NCBI RefSeq assembly: GCF_024220175.1
Contig: NZ_CP098502.1
Location: 620,001 to 684,000 of the forward strand
Source: Paraconexibacter antarcticus
Lineage (GTDB): Bacteria > Actinomycetota > Thermoleophilia > Solirubrobacterales > Solirubrobacteraceae
Reading direction: 5' to 3'
DNA length: 64,000 bases
Shown: positions 50,974-59,443 of the stretch, in pieces
Numbering within the stretch: the stretch's first letter is position 1
Layout of the letters: each line of letters opens with the position of its first letter
Program-made: the position numbers and the translations under genes
The notes under the pieces: generated by a model
The model's database searches: none
Seen by the model: the letters and a program-made list of their open reading frames with translations, nothing else
What the model was told of the DNA's origin: nothing

Positions 50974-53219
50974 GCGGGGCCGGAGGCGGGGGCAGCGGCG
51001 GGGGCCGGGGCGCCGAGGTCATGCGCGCCCGCGTCCCCCCGGGCGCAGAGCGCGACGGCCTCGACGACGGCGCGCGCCTTCAGCAGCAGCTCCTCGACCT
51101 CGCCCGCGGGGTCGGACTGCAGGACGATCGCCCCGCCCGCGCCGATCCGTACCTCGCCCGCGGTGCAGACCGCGGTGCGGATCGTCACCGCGAGGTCGGC
51201 GGCGCCGTTCAGCGCGAGGTAGCCGACGGCGCCGGCGTAAGGCCCGCGCGGGCGGTCCTCGAGCGCGTCGAGCAGCTCCATCGTCCGCTCCTTCGGCGCG
51301 CCCGTCATCGACCCGGGCGGGAACGCGGCGCGCACCGCGTCGGTCGCGTCGAGGCCGGGCGCGAGCGTCCCCCGCACCGACGAGACGAGCTGGTGCACCG
51401 TCGCGTACGGCTCGACGACCATGAGCTCGGGGACGTGGACGGAGCCGACGGCGCAGACGGCGCCGAGATCGTGCCGCGCGAGGTCGACGATCATGAGGTG
51501 CTCGGCGCGGTCCTTCGCCGAGGCGGCGAGCGCGGCGCGCGCACGCGCGTCCTCCGCGGGGTCGGCGCCGCGCGGCGCGGTGCCCTTGATCGGCCGCGAC
51601 TCGACGGCGCCCGCCCGGTCCACCGAGAGGAACCGCTCGGGCGAGGAGCTGACGAGCGTCACGCCCCCGATGCGGACGAACGACGCGTGCGGGGCGGGGC
51701 TGCGGCGGCGCAGGACGCGGTGGAGCGTCAGGGGGTCCAGGCCCGTCGTGATGCGCAGCTCGTCGGTGAGGCAGAGCTCGTAGGACTCGCCGCGGCGGAT
51801 CGCGGCCTGGCAGTCGGCGATGCGGGCCGCGTACTCGGCGCGGCTGCGGGTGGCGCGCACGTGCAGGGGCGGCGCCAGCGGGTCCGGCGCGGGCAGGACG
51901 GGGTCGGGCGCGGCGCCCCGGGGGAGCTTCGCGAGGACGGCCGCCGTCGCGTCGAACCACGCGCTCGCGGCCGCGCCGTCCCCCGCCGCGGTGAGGCAGA
52001 CGAGGTGCAGCTCGCCGCTCTCGTGGTCGAAGGCGAGCAGGCGGTCGGCGAGGATGAGGGCGGCGTCGGGCAGGTCGCTGCGGTGGACGGCCGGCCGGTC
52101 GGGCCCGCCCGCGCCGCCGCCGCCGCCGGTGAGCTCGTAGCCGAGCCAGCCGACGTACCCGCCGGTGAGGCCGAAGGGCGCGGCGGGCGCGTCGCAGCGC
52201 AGCGCCCGCAGCCGCTCGGAGAGGTGCAGGAGGAGGTCGCCGTGGTACTCGATGACCCCCTCCTCGAGCCGAGACCCGTTTTCGGCCCGACTGGGGGACG
52301 GAAAACGGGTTTCGGCGGGGGAGGGGTGCTCGCGCTCGCGCGTGACGCCCGCCGCCGCGTCGTGCGTGAGGACGCGGGCGAGCGGCCCGCGCGCGTCCCC
52401 CATGAACGAGAAGCGCGCGACCGTCGCGCCGGCGAGGCTCGAGTCGAGCCAGAAGCAGTCGGGGGCGTCGGCGTACAGCGCGAGGAACGCGGTCTCGGGC
52501 TCGGGCGGGTGGGGCAGCCGGCGCAGGTGGACCTCGAGCGCCGGCGGGCCGGCCGGCTCGCGGTGGGGCGGCGCCGGGCGGCCCTGCTGGGGCGGCAGCC
52601 GCGCGCCGCGGGCGCGGCGCCCGTCGACCGGTCGCGCGGAGGCGTGCGCGCGCGTGAGGTCGCGGAAGTTCTCCAGCAGCCGCAGCCCGTGCTCCGAGGC
52701 GACCGACTCGGGGTGGAACTGCACGCCATGCCGCGGCCGCGCAGGGTCGGCGAGGCCCATGACGACGCCGTCCTCCGTCCACGCGGTGCGGCGCAGCGAC
52801 GGCGGCACCCGGCGCACCGCGAGCGAGTGGTAGCGGACGGCCCCGAAGCCCTGCGGCAGCCCCGCGAAGACGCCCGTCCCGTCGTGGAAGACGCGGCTGA
52901 CGCGGCCGTGGACGGGCTCGTCGGCCTCCGCGACGAGGCCGCCGGCGACCTCCGCGAGGCCCTGATGGCCGAGGCACACGCCGAGCACGGGGACGTCCGC
53001 GTGCTCGAGCGCCGCCCGGCAGATGCCGAAGTCCCGCCGCTGCCCGGGGTGCCCCGGCCCGGGTGAGAGGACGATGTTGTCGAAGGCCCAGCGCTCGACC
53101 TCCTCCCACGCCCGCGCGTCGTTGCGCACGACGATCGGCTCGACGCCGTTGACCTCCGCCAGCCCGTGGAAGAGGTTGAACGTGTAGGAATCGTGGTTGT
53201 CGATGAGCAGCGTGAGCAT
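50955..53219 (-). CDS. pabAB: Aminodeoxychorismate synthase, fused PabA-PabB
   Basis: 754 residues. The N-terminal glutamine amidotransferase has NHDSYTFN, the catalytic Cys (C82 in GVCLGHQ) and VQFHPES; the C-terminal chorismate-binding domain has RPIKGTAPRG with the PabB-type nucleophilic Lys and GSMTGAPKERTMELLD. Converts chorismate and glutamine to 4-amino-4-deoxychorismate for folate. Residues ~302-317 are encoded by an in-frame palindromic repeat (copy C). Divergent from the pabC-like gene, whose proposed start overlaps this start. Confidence 0.93.
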   Translation of the reverse strand: MLTLLIDNHDSYTFNLFHGLAEVNGVEPIVVRNDARAWEEVERWAFDNIVLSPGPGHPGQRRDFGICRAALEHADVPVLGVCLGHQGLAEVAGGLVAEADEPVHGRVSRVFHDGTGVFAGLPQGFGAVRYHSLAVRRVPPSLRRTAWTEDGVVMGLADPARPRHGVQFHPESVASEHGLRLLENFRDLTRAHASARPVDGRRARGARLPPQQGRPAPPHREPAGPPALEVHLRRLPHPPEPETAFLALYADAPDCFWLDSSLAGATVARFSFMGDARGPLARVLTHDAAAGVTREREHPSPAETRFPSPSRAENGSRLEEGVIEYHGDLLLHLSERLRALRCDAPAAPFGLTGGYVGWLGYELTGGGGGAGGPDRPAVHRSDLPDAALILADRLLAFDHESGELHLVCLTAAGDGAAASAWFDATAAVLAKLPRGAAPDPVLPAPDPLAPPLHVRATRSRAEYAARIADCQAAIRRGESYELCLTDELRITTGLDPLTLHRVLRRRSPAPHASFVRIGGVTLVSSSPERFLSVDRAGAVESRPIKGTAPRGADPAEDARARAALAASAKDRAEHLMIVDLARHDLGAVCAVGSVHVPELMVVEPYATVHQLVSSVRGTLAPGLDATDAVRAAFPPGSMTGAPKERTMELLDALEDRPRGPYAGAVGYLALNGAADLAVTIRTAVCTAGEVRIGAGGAIVLQSDPAGEVEELLLKARAVVEAVALCARGDAGAHDLGAPAPAAAPASGPAQPRRA
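52269..52315. repeat. 47-bp palindromic repeat, copy C, inside pabAB
   Basis: On the minus strand it reads CCGAAACCCGTTTTCCGTCC, continues through CCCAGTCGGGCCGAAAACGG and ends with the CGGGTCTCGG arm, matching copies A and B. It is translated in the pabAB frame as roughly A-E-T-R-F-P-S-P-S-R-A-E-N-G-S-R without a stop, in a variable stretch of the PabB N-terminal region. Confidence 0.88.
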
Positions 53220-54045
53220 CAGCGGGTCGGGGGAGGACGGGCCGCTGGCCTGGAGCCCCCGCACGGGACGATGGCAGACCCCCGCCCCCGCGCCCGGCGA
53301 GCCGCGCTACGCCGCCGTCGACTCCTGGCTCGTCGAGGACGGCCGCGTGCGCGGCCTCGCGCGCCATCACGCCCGCTTCGCCGCGGCGGTCGCGGCGTCG
53401 GCGGCGCTCCCGACGGGCGCGGCGTTCCCGGGCGACGCGGACGTGCAGCGCTTCCTCGCGGCGAGCACCGCGCGGATCCCGGGCGCCGGGCGCTGGTTCC
53501 CCCGCGTCGAGCTCACGACGGACGGCGAGCTGCGCCTGCGCGTCCGCCCGGCGCCCGCGCCGCAGCCCGAGGTCGTCGTCCAGGTCGCCCCGCTCTTCGA
53601 CCGCCGCCGGCTGCCGCGCATCAAGGGGCCCGACCTCGACCGTCAGCTCGCCTGGCGCGCGCAGGCCGAGGCGGCCGAGGCGGGCGAGGCGCTGCTGACC
53701 GGGCCGGACGGCAACGTGACCGAGGGGATCTGGACGACGCCGGTGTGGTGGGACGGCGACGTCCTCTGCGCGCTGCCGCGCGACGCGCCGGTGCTCGACT
53801 CGGTGACGCGCGCGCTGCTCCTCGGGCTCGCGCGCGAGCACGGCGTGGAGGTCGGGCGGGACACGCCGTCGGTCGCCCGCCTGCGCGACTGCGAGACGTG
53901 GCTGCTCAGCGCGCTGCACGGCCTGCGCCTCGTCACCGGCTGGCTGCTCGTCCCCGGCCGCGAGCCCGAGCCGGCGCCCTTCGTGCCGGGCCGCGCGGAG
54001 ACGTGGCGCGCGCGGCTGGAGGCGCTCGCGACCCCTACGCGGTGA
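53203..54045 (+). CDS. pabC: Class IV aminotransferase, probable aminodeoxychorismate lyase
   Basis: About 280 residues. The actinobacterial PabC-like pattern AAVDSWLVEDGRVRGL...HHARF, PLP lysine in RIKGPDLD, and the cofactor loop NVTEGIWTTP are present. It would split aminodeoxychorismate into pyruvate and 4-aminobenzoate, which matches its pairing with pabAB. The start is uncertain: ATG 53203 or GTG 53212 overlap the pabAB start on the other strand, and neither has a ribosome-binding site. Confidence 0.8.
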   Translation: MSSVSISGSGEDGPLAWSPRTGRWQTPAPAPGEPRYAAVDSWLVEDGRVRGLARHHARFAAAVAASAALPTGAAFPGDADVQRFLAASTARIPGAGRWFPRVELTTDGELRLRVRPAPAPQPEVVVQVAPLFDRRRLPRIKGPDLDRQLAWRAQAEAAEAGEALLTGPDGNVTEGIWTTPVWWDGDVLCALPRDAPVLDSVTRALLLGLAREHGVEVGRDTPSVARLRDCETWLLSALHGLRLVTGWLLVPGREPEPAPFVPGRAETWRARLEALATPTR

Positions 54046-54793
54046 TGCGGTGCTCGAGGTGCACCGCGGCGGCGGCCGCGAGGTCCTCGAGCAGCGCGAC
54101 CTGCTCGCGCTCCCACATCCGCGGCACGTGGTCGATGACGCAGAGCGTGCCGAGGACGGTCCCGTCCGACGTCGCGAGCGGGATGCCGAGGTAAGCGACG
54201 ACGCCGAGCTCGGCGATCGCCGGGTTGTCGCGCAGGTCCGGGTGCTGGCGGGCGTCCCCGACGACGAGCGGCGCGCGCCGGACGACCGCGTGCCGGCAGA
54301 AGGAGTGCGAGATCGGCGTCTGCCGCCGCGTCGCCCACGGCTCGCCGAGCCCCAGCGCGCACGCGAAGACCTGCCGGTCCGAGTCGACGAGCGACACGAG
54401 CGCGACCGGTGCGCGCAGGACCCGCCGGGCCGCCTCGCCGAGCCGGTCGAGCGCCGGGTCGCGGGCGCCGCCCATGAGGCCGGTCCGGCGCAGGAGCGAG
54501 AGGCGCTGCGCCCCGGCGAGGTCCGCCTGGTCCGCCGGGAGCGGGACCGCGCGCGGGCGCGTCGGCGAGGCCGCGGGCTTCTTGCGGGCGCCGGCCCGCA
54601 GCAGGCCGCGGGCGATGCCCTCGAGGTCGGCGACCTCCTCCTCGTCGCCGCGCCGACCGACGAGCGTCGCCGCCCGCCAGAGCGCCGCGTCCCGGACGAA
54701 CTGCGCGGCGGAGATCCGCTGCGCGGCGGCCTCCCGCGCGACGAGCTCCCAGACATCGTCGGAGAACCGGACCGTCATCGCGCGCATCGCCAT
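54035..54793 (-). CDS. RHH-like and GAF domain fusion protein
   Basis: 252 residues. The first ~45 residues (MTVRFSDDVWELVAREAAAQ...) resemble a ribbon-helix-helix DNA-binding unit; after a basic/proline linker a GAF domain follows (~115-250: VALVSLVDSDRQVFACALGL, SHSFCRHAV, YLGIPLATSDGTVLGTLCVID). This suggests a ligand-sensing regulator; GAF class resembles those in phytochrome-like kinases. Overlaps the pabC 3' end by 11 bases. Divergent from an ECF sigma-factor gene, which may be its partner. Confidence 0.7.
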   Translation of the reverse strand: MAMRAMTVRFSDDVWELVAREAAAQRISAAQFVRDAALWRAATLVGRRGDEEEVADLEGIARGLLRAGARKKPAASPTRPRAVPLPADQADLAGAQRLSLLRRTGLMGGARDPALDRLGEAARRVLRAPVALVSLVDSDRQVFACALGLGEPWATRRQTPISHSFCRHAVVRRAPLVVGDARQHPDLRDNPAIAELGVVAYLGIPLATSDGTVLGTLCVIDHVPRMWEREQVALLEDLAAAAAVHLEHRITA

Positions 54794-54908
54794 GGACGAG
54801 AGCCTACGCGCCCTGCGCCATCGGATCCGACGTCGGCTGGCGCGAAAGCCTCACACATACGCGCAGGGCCGAGGGATCAGGGCGGTTCTCGACCGAATCT
54901 CCGACCAG

Positions 54909-55481
54909 ATGCCCGAATCCCACCGTCGTCTGCCCACCGCCGCCTCCGACGACGCGCTCATCGAGCGCAGCCGCACCGGCGACGCGGCCGCCTTCGCGCG
55001 CCTCGTCGAGCGCCACCGGGTCCGCGTCCTCGCCGTCGCCCGGTCGATCGCGCCGCACGCCGCGGAGGACGTGACGCAGCAGACGTTCCTCAGCGCCTGG
55101 CTCGCGCTCGGGCGGTACGACGCGACCCGCGGGTCCGTCGCGACCTGGCTGTGCGGGATCGCGCGCAACCGCTCGATCGACGCGCTGCGCGCGGAGGGCC
55201 GCCGCCCGCTCCTCGCCCGGATCGAGGATGCGGCCGCCCACCTCGTCTGCCAGGAGGAGACCCCCTTCGACGTCGTCGAGCGCCGGACGGCCGCGGCCGG
55301 GGTGCGCCGCGCCCTGCTCACCCTCGGGCCCGAGCAGCGGACGGCGCTGACGCTCGCGTACTACGGCGGCCTGAGCCAGCAGGAGATCCAGGTGCGCACC
55401 GAGGTGCCGCTCGGGACGGTCAAGGGCCGTACACGGCTCGGCCTCCGGGCGATGCGGGTGCAGCTCGGCGTCGCGGCCTGA
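54909..55481 (+). CDS. ECF sigma-70 factor
   Basis: 190 residues. Region 2 (DALIERSRTGDAAAFARLVERH, AEDVTQQTFLSAWLAL, GSVATWLCGIARNRSIDALR) and region 4 (LLTLGPEQRTALTLAYYGGLSQQEI, PLGTVKGRTRLGLRAMR) are canonical. No anti-sigma gene is adjacent. ATG 54909 is used; in-frame ATG 54792 would add 39 residues and overlap the start of the divergent gene. Confidence 0.93.
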   Translation: MPESHRRLPTAASDDALIERSRTGDAAAFARLVERHRVRVLAVARSIAPHAAEDVTQQTFLSAWLALGRYDATRGSVATWLCGIARNRSIDALRAEGRRPLLARIEDAAAHLVCQEETPFDVVERRTAAAGVRRALLTLGPEQRTALTLAYYGGLSQQEIQVRTEVPLGTVKGRTRLGLRAMRVQLGVAA

Positions 55482-55490
55482 CCGGGGCGC

Positions 55491-56747
55491 CTACCGCAGC
55501 ACGAGCGGCAGGCCGAGCAGCTCGTTCACGGTGACGAGCCGGTAGCCCCGGCGGCGCAGCTCGTGGATGACGCCGGGCAGCGCGGCGAGCGTCTGCCCGC
55601 GCGGGCCACCGCCGTCGTGCGAGATGACGATCGCGCCTGGGTGCGCCTCGCGGAAGATGGTGTCCGTGATCGCGGCGACGCCCGGGGTGCGCCAGTCCTG
55701 CGGGTCGTCGTCCCACAGGACCGACGTCAGGTGCTGCGCGCCCGCCGCCGCGACGAGCGCGGGTGACGTCCCGCCGTAGGGCGGGCGGAAGAGGCACGGC
55801 GTGAAGCCCGACTCGCGGCGGATGGCGTCCTGCGTCCGGCGCAGCTCGTCCGCCGCCGCGCCCCCGCCGGCGGCGAGGTTCGCGTGGGTGAACGAGTGGT
55901 TCCCGATCATGTCGCCGTCGGCGAGCATCCGGCGCAGGAGCGCGCCGCGGCCGGCGACGTTGCGGCCGACGACGAAGAACGTCGCGGGCGCGTGCTCGCG
56001 CTCGAGGACGTCGAGGAACCGGCTCGTGATCGCCGCGGGCCCGTCGTCGAAGGTCAGCGCGATGCGGTTGCCGGTGCCGCGGCGCACCTCGCGCGCGCCG
56101 GTGTAGGCGCAGCCGACGGGGACGGGCGGGGCGACGCGGAGCGGGAACGTCCCCGCGTCCGGGACGAGGTCGACGCAGGGTGAGACGTCCGGCGCCTGCG
56201 GACGGCAGGTGCGCGTGTCCTGCCAGTGCGACACGGCCTGCCAGGTGTGACGACCCGGCCCCAGGTGGAGCTTCGCGAGCGGCACGTCGGCGGCGACCGT
56301 GCGGGCGTCCGGCCGGGCGACGCGCGACGGCAGGTCGGCGATCGACGCGACGCCCCCGGCGGCGGTCAGGCGCGTCAGCCGCAGGTGCAGCGGCTGCGGG
56401 CCGCGCAGGTCCCCGACGACGCAGAGGCGCTCGGTGCGCGGCGCCGGGCCGGCGAGCATCAGGACGAGGCAGAGCGAGCGGCCGTTGCCGGGGGTGAGGG
56501 CGACGGGCGGCAGCGGCCGGACCGTGCGGAGCGCGAGGTGGACCTCGTCCCCGGCCTGGGTCAGCTGCGCGGCGGCGAGGTCGAGGCGGCTCGTGCCCTC
56601 GGCGGGATCGGCGTGGGCCCGCGGCGCCGGTGTCCGGGCCGTCGCCGCGCTCGTGGCCGCCCCCGGCAGCAGCGCGACGGCCGCGAGCCCGGCGGCGGCG
56701 CTCGCGAGCAGGGCGCGGGCGGCCGGGCGGTGACGGCGGCCGTTCAC
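55491..56747 (-). CDS. Exported polysaccharide deacetylase with N-terminal extension
   Basis: 418 residues. Signal peptide (about residues 1-36), a ~170-residue beta-rich domain of unknown type with cysteines, then a NodB deacetylase domain with TFDDGP, NHSFTHANL, FRPPYG and ISHDGGG. Predicted zinc-dependent deacetylase of peptidoglycan or other wall glycans. GTG 56747 overlaps the stop of the upstream deacetylase gene by four bases. Confidence 0.88.
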   Translation of the reverse strand: MNGRRHRPAARALLASAAAGLAAVALLPGAATSAATARTPAPRAHADPAEGTSRLDLAAAQLTQAGDEVHLALRTVRPLPPVALTPGNGRSLCLVLMLAGPAPRTERLCVVGDLRGPQPLHLRLTRLTAAGGVASIADLPSRVARPDARTVAADVPLAKLHLGPGRHTWQAVSHWQDTRTCRPQAPDVSPCVDLVPDAGTFPLRVAPPVPVGCAYTGAREVRRGTGNRIALTFDDGPAAITSRFLDVLEREHAPATFFVVGRNVAGRGALLRRMLADGDMIGNHSFTHANLAAGGGAAADELRRTQDAIRRESGFTPCLFRPPYGGTSPALVAAAGAQHLTSVLWDDDPQDWRTPGVAAITDTIFREAHPGAIVISHDGGGPRGQTLAALPGVIHELRRRGYRLVTVNELLGLPLVLR

Positions 56748-57496
56748 CGGCGCGTGACGGAGAGGCCGAGCAGGTCGGTCACCGTGACGAAGTGGTACCC
56801 GCGGGCCTTCAGCGTGCGGATGATCGTCCGGTAGGCGGCGAGCGTCTGCTGGCGTGGACCGCCGCCGTCGTGGGAGAGGATGATCGCGCCGGGCCGCACG
56901 CCCGCGAGGACCCGGGAGCGGATCTTCGCGGTGCCCGGGCGCGTGAAGTCCTGCGGGTTGACGGACCAGAGGGTCGGGGTCAGGCCCTCGCTGTCGGCCA
57001 GGCGGATGAGGCTCCGGCTGCTGAGGCCGTAGGGCGGCCGCAGGAGGCACGGCGTGAAGCCCGTCGCGTCGCGGATCGCCCTCTGCGTGTCCTCGATCTG
57101 GGCGACGGCGTCCGCGTCCGCCTTCTGGAGGCTCACGTGGTCGAAGGAGTGGTTGCCGAGCATGTCGCCGTCGGCGAGCGCGCGCCGGAGCGTCGCCTCG
57201 CGCCCGGCGACGCGGCGACCGACGATGAAGAACGTCGCGGGGACGTGCTCGTGCTCGAGCAGCGTGAGGAACTGCGGGGTGATCGCGGCCGGCCCGTCGT
57301 CGAAGGTCAGCGCGACGCGCCGGCCGGTCGTCGGGCCGTGGCGGACCTGGGTGCCGGCGACATGCGCGCAGCCGGTCGGCAACGTGGCGCCCGTGTCCTG
57401 CGCCCGGCCGCGCGGAGCGGCGACGGCGAGCAGCACGCCGAGGACGAGGAGCGTCGCGGCGAGCAGGGCGGGGTGGCGAGGAAGCCGACGGGACAC
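56744..57496 (-). CDS. Exported polysaccharide deacetylase (NodB domain)
   Basis: 250 residues. N-terminal hydrophobic signal (residues ~8-30), then NodB motifs TFDDGP, GNHSFDHVSL, LRPPYG, LSHDGGG. Shares motif order with the downstream deacetylase, so the pair arose by duplication with the downstream copy gaining an extra domain. GTG 57496. Confidence 0.9.
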   Translation of the reverse strand: MSRRLPRHPALLAATLLVLGVLLAVAAPRGRAQDTGATLPTGCAHVAGTQVRHGPTTGRRVALTFDDGPAAITPQFLTLLEHEHVPATFFIVGRRVAGREATLRRALADGDMLGNHSFDHVSLQKADADAVAQIEDTQRAIRDATGFTPCLLRPPYGLSSRSLIRLADSEGLTPTLWSVNPQDFTRPGTAKIRSRVLAGVRPGAIILSHDGGGPRQQTLAAYRTIIRTLKARGYHFVTVTDLLGLSVTRR

Positions 57497-57518
57497 GGTC
57501 GCCGGTAGCGTCCCACAG

Positions 57519-58277
57519 ATGCCCAGCGCGTACGCCGACATCCGCGTCGAGCAGGAGGGTGGCGTCGCCCGCCTCGTCCTCGACGCCCCCGCCCGCCGCA
57601 ACGCCCTCACCGTCGAGATGGCACAGGCGATGGTCCGGGCCTGCGACGACCTCGACGCCGACCCGTCGGTCGGGGCGGTCGTCGTCTGCGGCGCGGGGGA
57701 GTACTTCTGCGCGGGCGGGGACCGGCCGACGCTCGCGGCCGTCGGGGAGGACCCGGCCGACCCCGAGCGCTACGACGGCATGGGGGACATCTACCGCGCC
57801 TTCGCGCGGGTCGGCGAGCTGCGCGCCCCGACGATCGCGGCGATCCGCGGCGGCGCGGTCGGCGCCGGGATGAACCTCGCGATGGCGACGGACGTGCGCA
57901 TCGCCGCGCGCGACGCGAAGCTCGCGAGCGGCTTCATCCCGATCGGCCTGCACCCCGGCGGCGGGCACGGCGTCCTCCTCGGGCGCACGGGCGCCCGCGA
58001 GGCGGCGGCCGCCCTGATGCTCTTCGGCGAGCGGGTGAGCGGCGAGCGCTTCGCGGAGCTCGGGATGGCGTGGGCGGCGGTGGACGCCGCCGACGTCGAG
58101 GACGTCGCGATGACCCTCGCGGCCCGGCCGGGCGCCGACCCCGACCTCGCCCGCCGCACCGCCGCCTCGATGCGGATGGAGCTCGGGCCGCCGGCGATGA
58201 CCTGGGCCGCCGCCCTCCAGCTCGAGCGCCCCGAGCAGATGTGGTCGATGCGGCGCAAGGCGCAGGGCGGGTCGTAG
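57519..58277 (+). CDS. Enoyl-CoA hydratase/isomerase family protein
   Basis: 252 residues. Crotonase fold: ARRNALTVEMAQAM, the oxyanion segment FCAGGD, and IAAIRGGAVGAGMNLAMATD. The Glu usually found at the first catalytic position is not evident (HPGGGHGVLLG), so hydratase activity is uncertain. Divergent from the deacetylase operon (22 bases between starts). Confidence 0.85.
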   Translation: MPSAYADIRVEQEGGVARLVLDAPARRNALTVEMAQAMVRACDDLDADPSVGAVVVCGAGEYFCAGGDRPTLAAVGEDPADPERYDGMGDIYRAFARVGELRAPTIAAIRGGAVGAGMNLAMATDVRIAARDAKLASGFIPIGLHPGGGHGVLLGRTGAREAAAALMLFGERVSGERFAELGMAWAAVDAADVEDVAMTLAARPGADPDLARRTAASMRMELGPPAMTWAAALQLERPEQMWSMRRKAQGGS

Positions 58278-58408
58278 CGCGGCCGGCCGCGGCCGCCGCG
58301 GGCCGCCGGGCCGCGGTGCCGAGCCGCCGCGCCGTGCCCTGCCGCACCGGGAGAGCGGCGACGCGCCAGCTCGTGAGACGAACGGCGTCCGCGCGTGTCG
58401 CAACCGGC

Positions 58409-59050
58409 ATGAAGCGACTTCTCACCATGACCCTCCTCCCGCTCGGCGCTGCCGGGGTGCTTGCGTTCGGCGCCGGCGGCGTGCTCGCCGACGAGGGCGC
58501 GCACGAGGACGACGTCGCCTGCGTGGCGACGACCAACGGCACCGCGCCGACGACCACCGGCGACGACCACGGCGCCGACACCCGCGCGATCACCGCGACG
58601 GCGGCGGACGACCACGGCACGAGCGGTGACGATCACGTCGACGGGACGAGCGGCGACGACCACGTCCAGGGTCAGGCCGGCGACGACGACATCAACGGCG
58701 ACCAGGGCGACGACGACCTCTGCGGCGACGACGGCAACGACCACCTCAAGGGCGGCGCCGGCAACGACAACCTCACGGGCGGCAACGGCAACGACGACAT
58801 CGAGGGCCAGTCGGGCGCCGACCACGAGTTCGGCGACGCGGGCGACGACATCGTGGACGGCAACGCGGGCAACGACGTCATCGTCGGCGGCGCGGGTCGC
58901 GACCACCTGAACGGCGGCGCGGGCAACGACCGCATCAACGCCCGTGACGGCCGCAAGGACGTCGTCACCTGCGGCACCGGCAGCGACACCGTGAAGGCCG
59001 ACAAGGCCGACGTCGTCGCGAAGAGCTGCGAGCACGTCTCGCGCCGCTAG
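58409..59050 (+). CDS. Exported RTX-type calcium-binding repeat protein
   Basis: 213 residues. Signal peptide (1-28, ending VLA). Residues ~65-190 are a run of nonapeptide GGxGxDxxx-type repeats (GGAGNDNLT, GGNGNDDIE, GGAGRDHLN, GGAGNDRIN) that bind calcium as a parallel beta-roll. Two cysteines occur near the C-terminus (VTCGTGSD, KSCEHV). No catalytic domain, so it is probably a calcium-dependent surface or matrix protein. Confidence 0.85.
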   Translation: MKRLLTMTLLPLGAAGVLAFGAGGVLADEGAHEDDVACVATTNGTAPTTTGDDHGADTRAITATAADDHGTSGDDHVDGTSGDDHVQGQAGDDDINGDQGDDDLCGDDGNDHLKGGAGNDNLTGGNGNDDIEGQSGADHEFGDAGDDIVDGNAGNDVIVGGAGRDHLNGGAGNDRINARDGRKDVVTCGTGSDTVKADKADVVAKSCEHVSRR

Positions 59051-59104
59051 CCCCCAGGACCCACCCACACCCACACCCACCGCCACCCCAGCCCCGCAGG
59101 ACCG

Positions 59105-59169
59105 CGCCGGCGGGTGAACGGACATCCGGCGGGCCGTGAGCCCGCGGAGCCTCCGTTCACCTCCCGGCG
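59105..59169. terminator. Inverted repeat with nested stem after the RTX gene
   Basis: 18-base arms (59105-59122 and 59152-59169) pair with two mismatches around GTGAACGGA/TCCGTTCAC; a second stem GCGGGC/GCCCGC lies inside. Located 55 bases after the RTX-protein stop; probable terminator. Confidence 0.5.
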
Positions 59170-59187
59170 CGGGGCCGGACGCGCCGC

Positions 59188-59218
59188 GTCGGACCGGGAC
59201 TCCCCATCCCGGTCCGAC
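59188..59218. terminator. 12-bp perfect hairpin upstream of the riboswitch
   Basis: GTCGGACCGGGA (59188-59199) and TCCCGGTCCGAC (59207-59218) are exact complements around CTCCCCA. It would insulate the riboswitch operon from upstream transcription. Confidence 0.5.
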
Positions 59219-59292
59219 CGCGTGTACAAACCCCGCCTCGTGATGTTGGACCGCCGCGTGTAGATCGCCGCAGCGTCGTCCAGCACCATGGG

Positions 59293-59401
59293 TGTCGCCC
59301 TAGGGTTCCGCCGTCGCACACCGCGACGGGTCTGGTCCGAGAGGGCAGGCGAGGCACCGTACATAGCCCCGCTGACACGGAGGGACAAAAGCCCGGGAGA
59401 C
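59293..59401 (+). promoter_or_regulatory. Guanidine-I (ykkC subtype 1) riboswitch
   Basis: The conserved blocks of the ykkC aptamer occur in order and spacing: CTAGGGTTCCG (59300-59310), then a short stem GTCGC...GCGAC, CTGGTCCGAGAG (59332-59343), a variable stem, and ACACGGAGGGACAAAAGCCC followed by GGGAGA (to 59400). In known cases guanidinium binding prevents termination and turns on genes for guanidine export, carboxylation or uptake. Here it precedes the hydrolase/ABC importer operon. Confidence 0.95.
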
Positions 59402-59429
59402 ATTTCGTCTGCCGGGCATTTCGCGTTTT
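59391..59429 (+). terminator. Riboswitch expression-platform terminator hairpin
   Basis: GCCCGGGAGAC (59391-59401) pairs with GTCTGCCGGGC (59407-59417), with one G-G mismatch, followed by ATTTCGCGTTTT. The left arm is the last conserved aptamer block, so ligand-bound aptamer and terminator are mutually exclusive, the usual ykkC on-switch arrangement. Confidence 0.85.
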
Positions 59430-59443
59430 CAGGGGGTTTTCCC

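Noticed and set aside
51019-54756. A ~1245-codon minus-strand frame over pabAB and pabC
   Set aside because: Out of frame with the pabAB motifs and repetitive in composition; an alternative-frame shadow.
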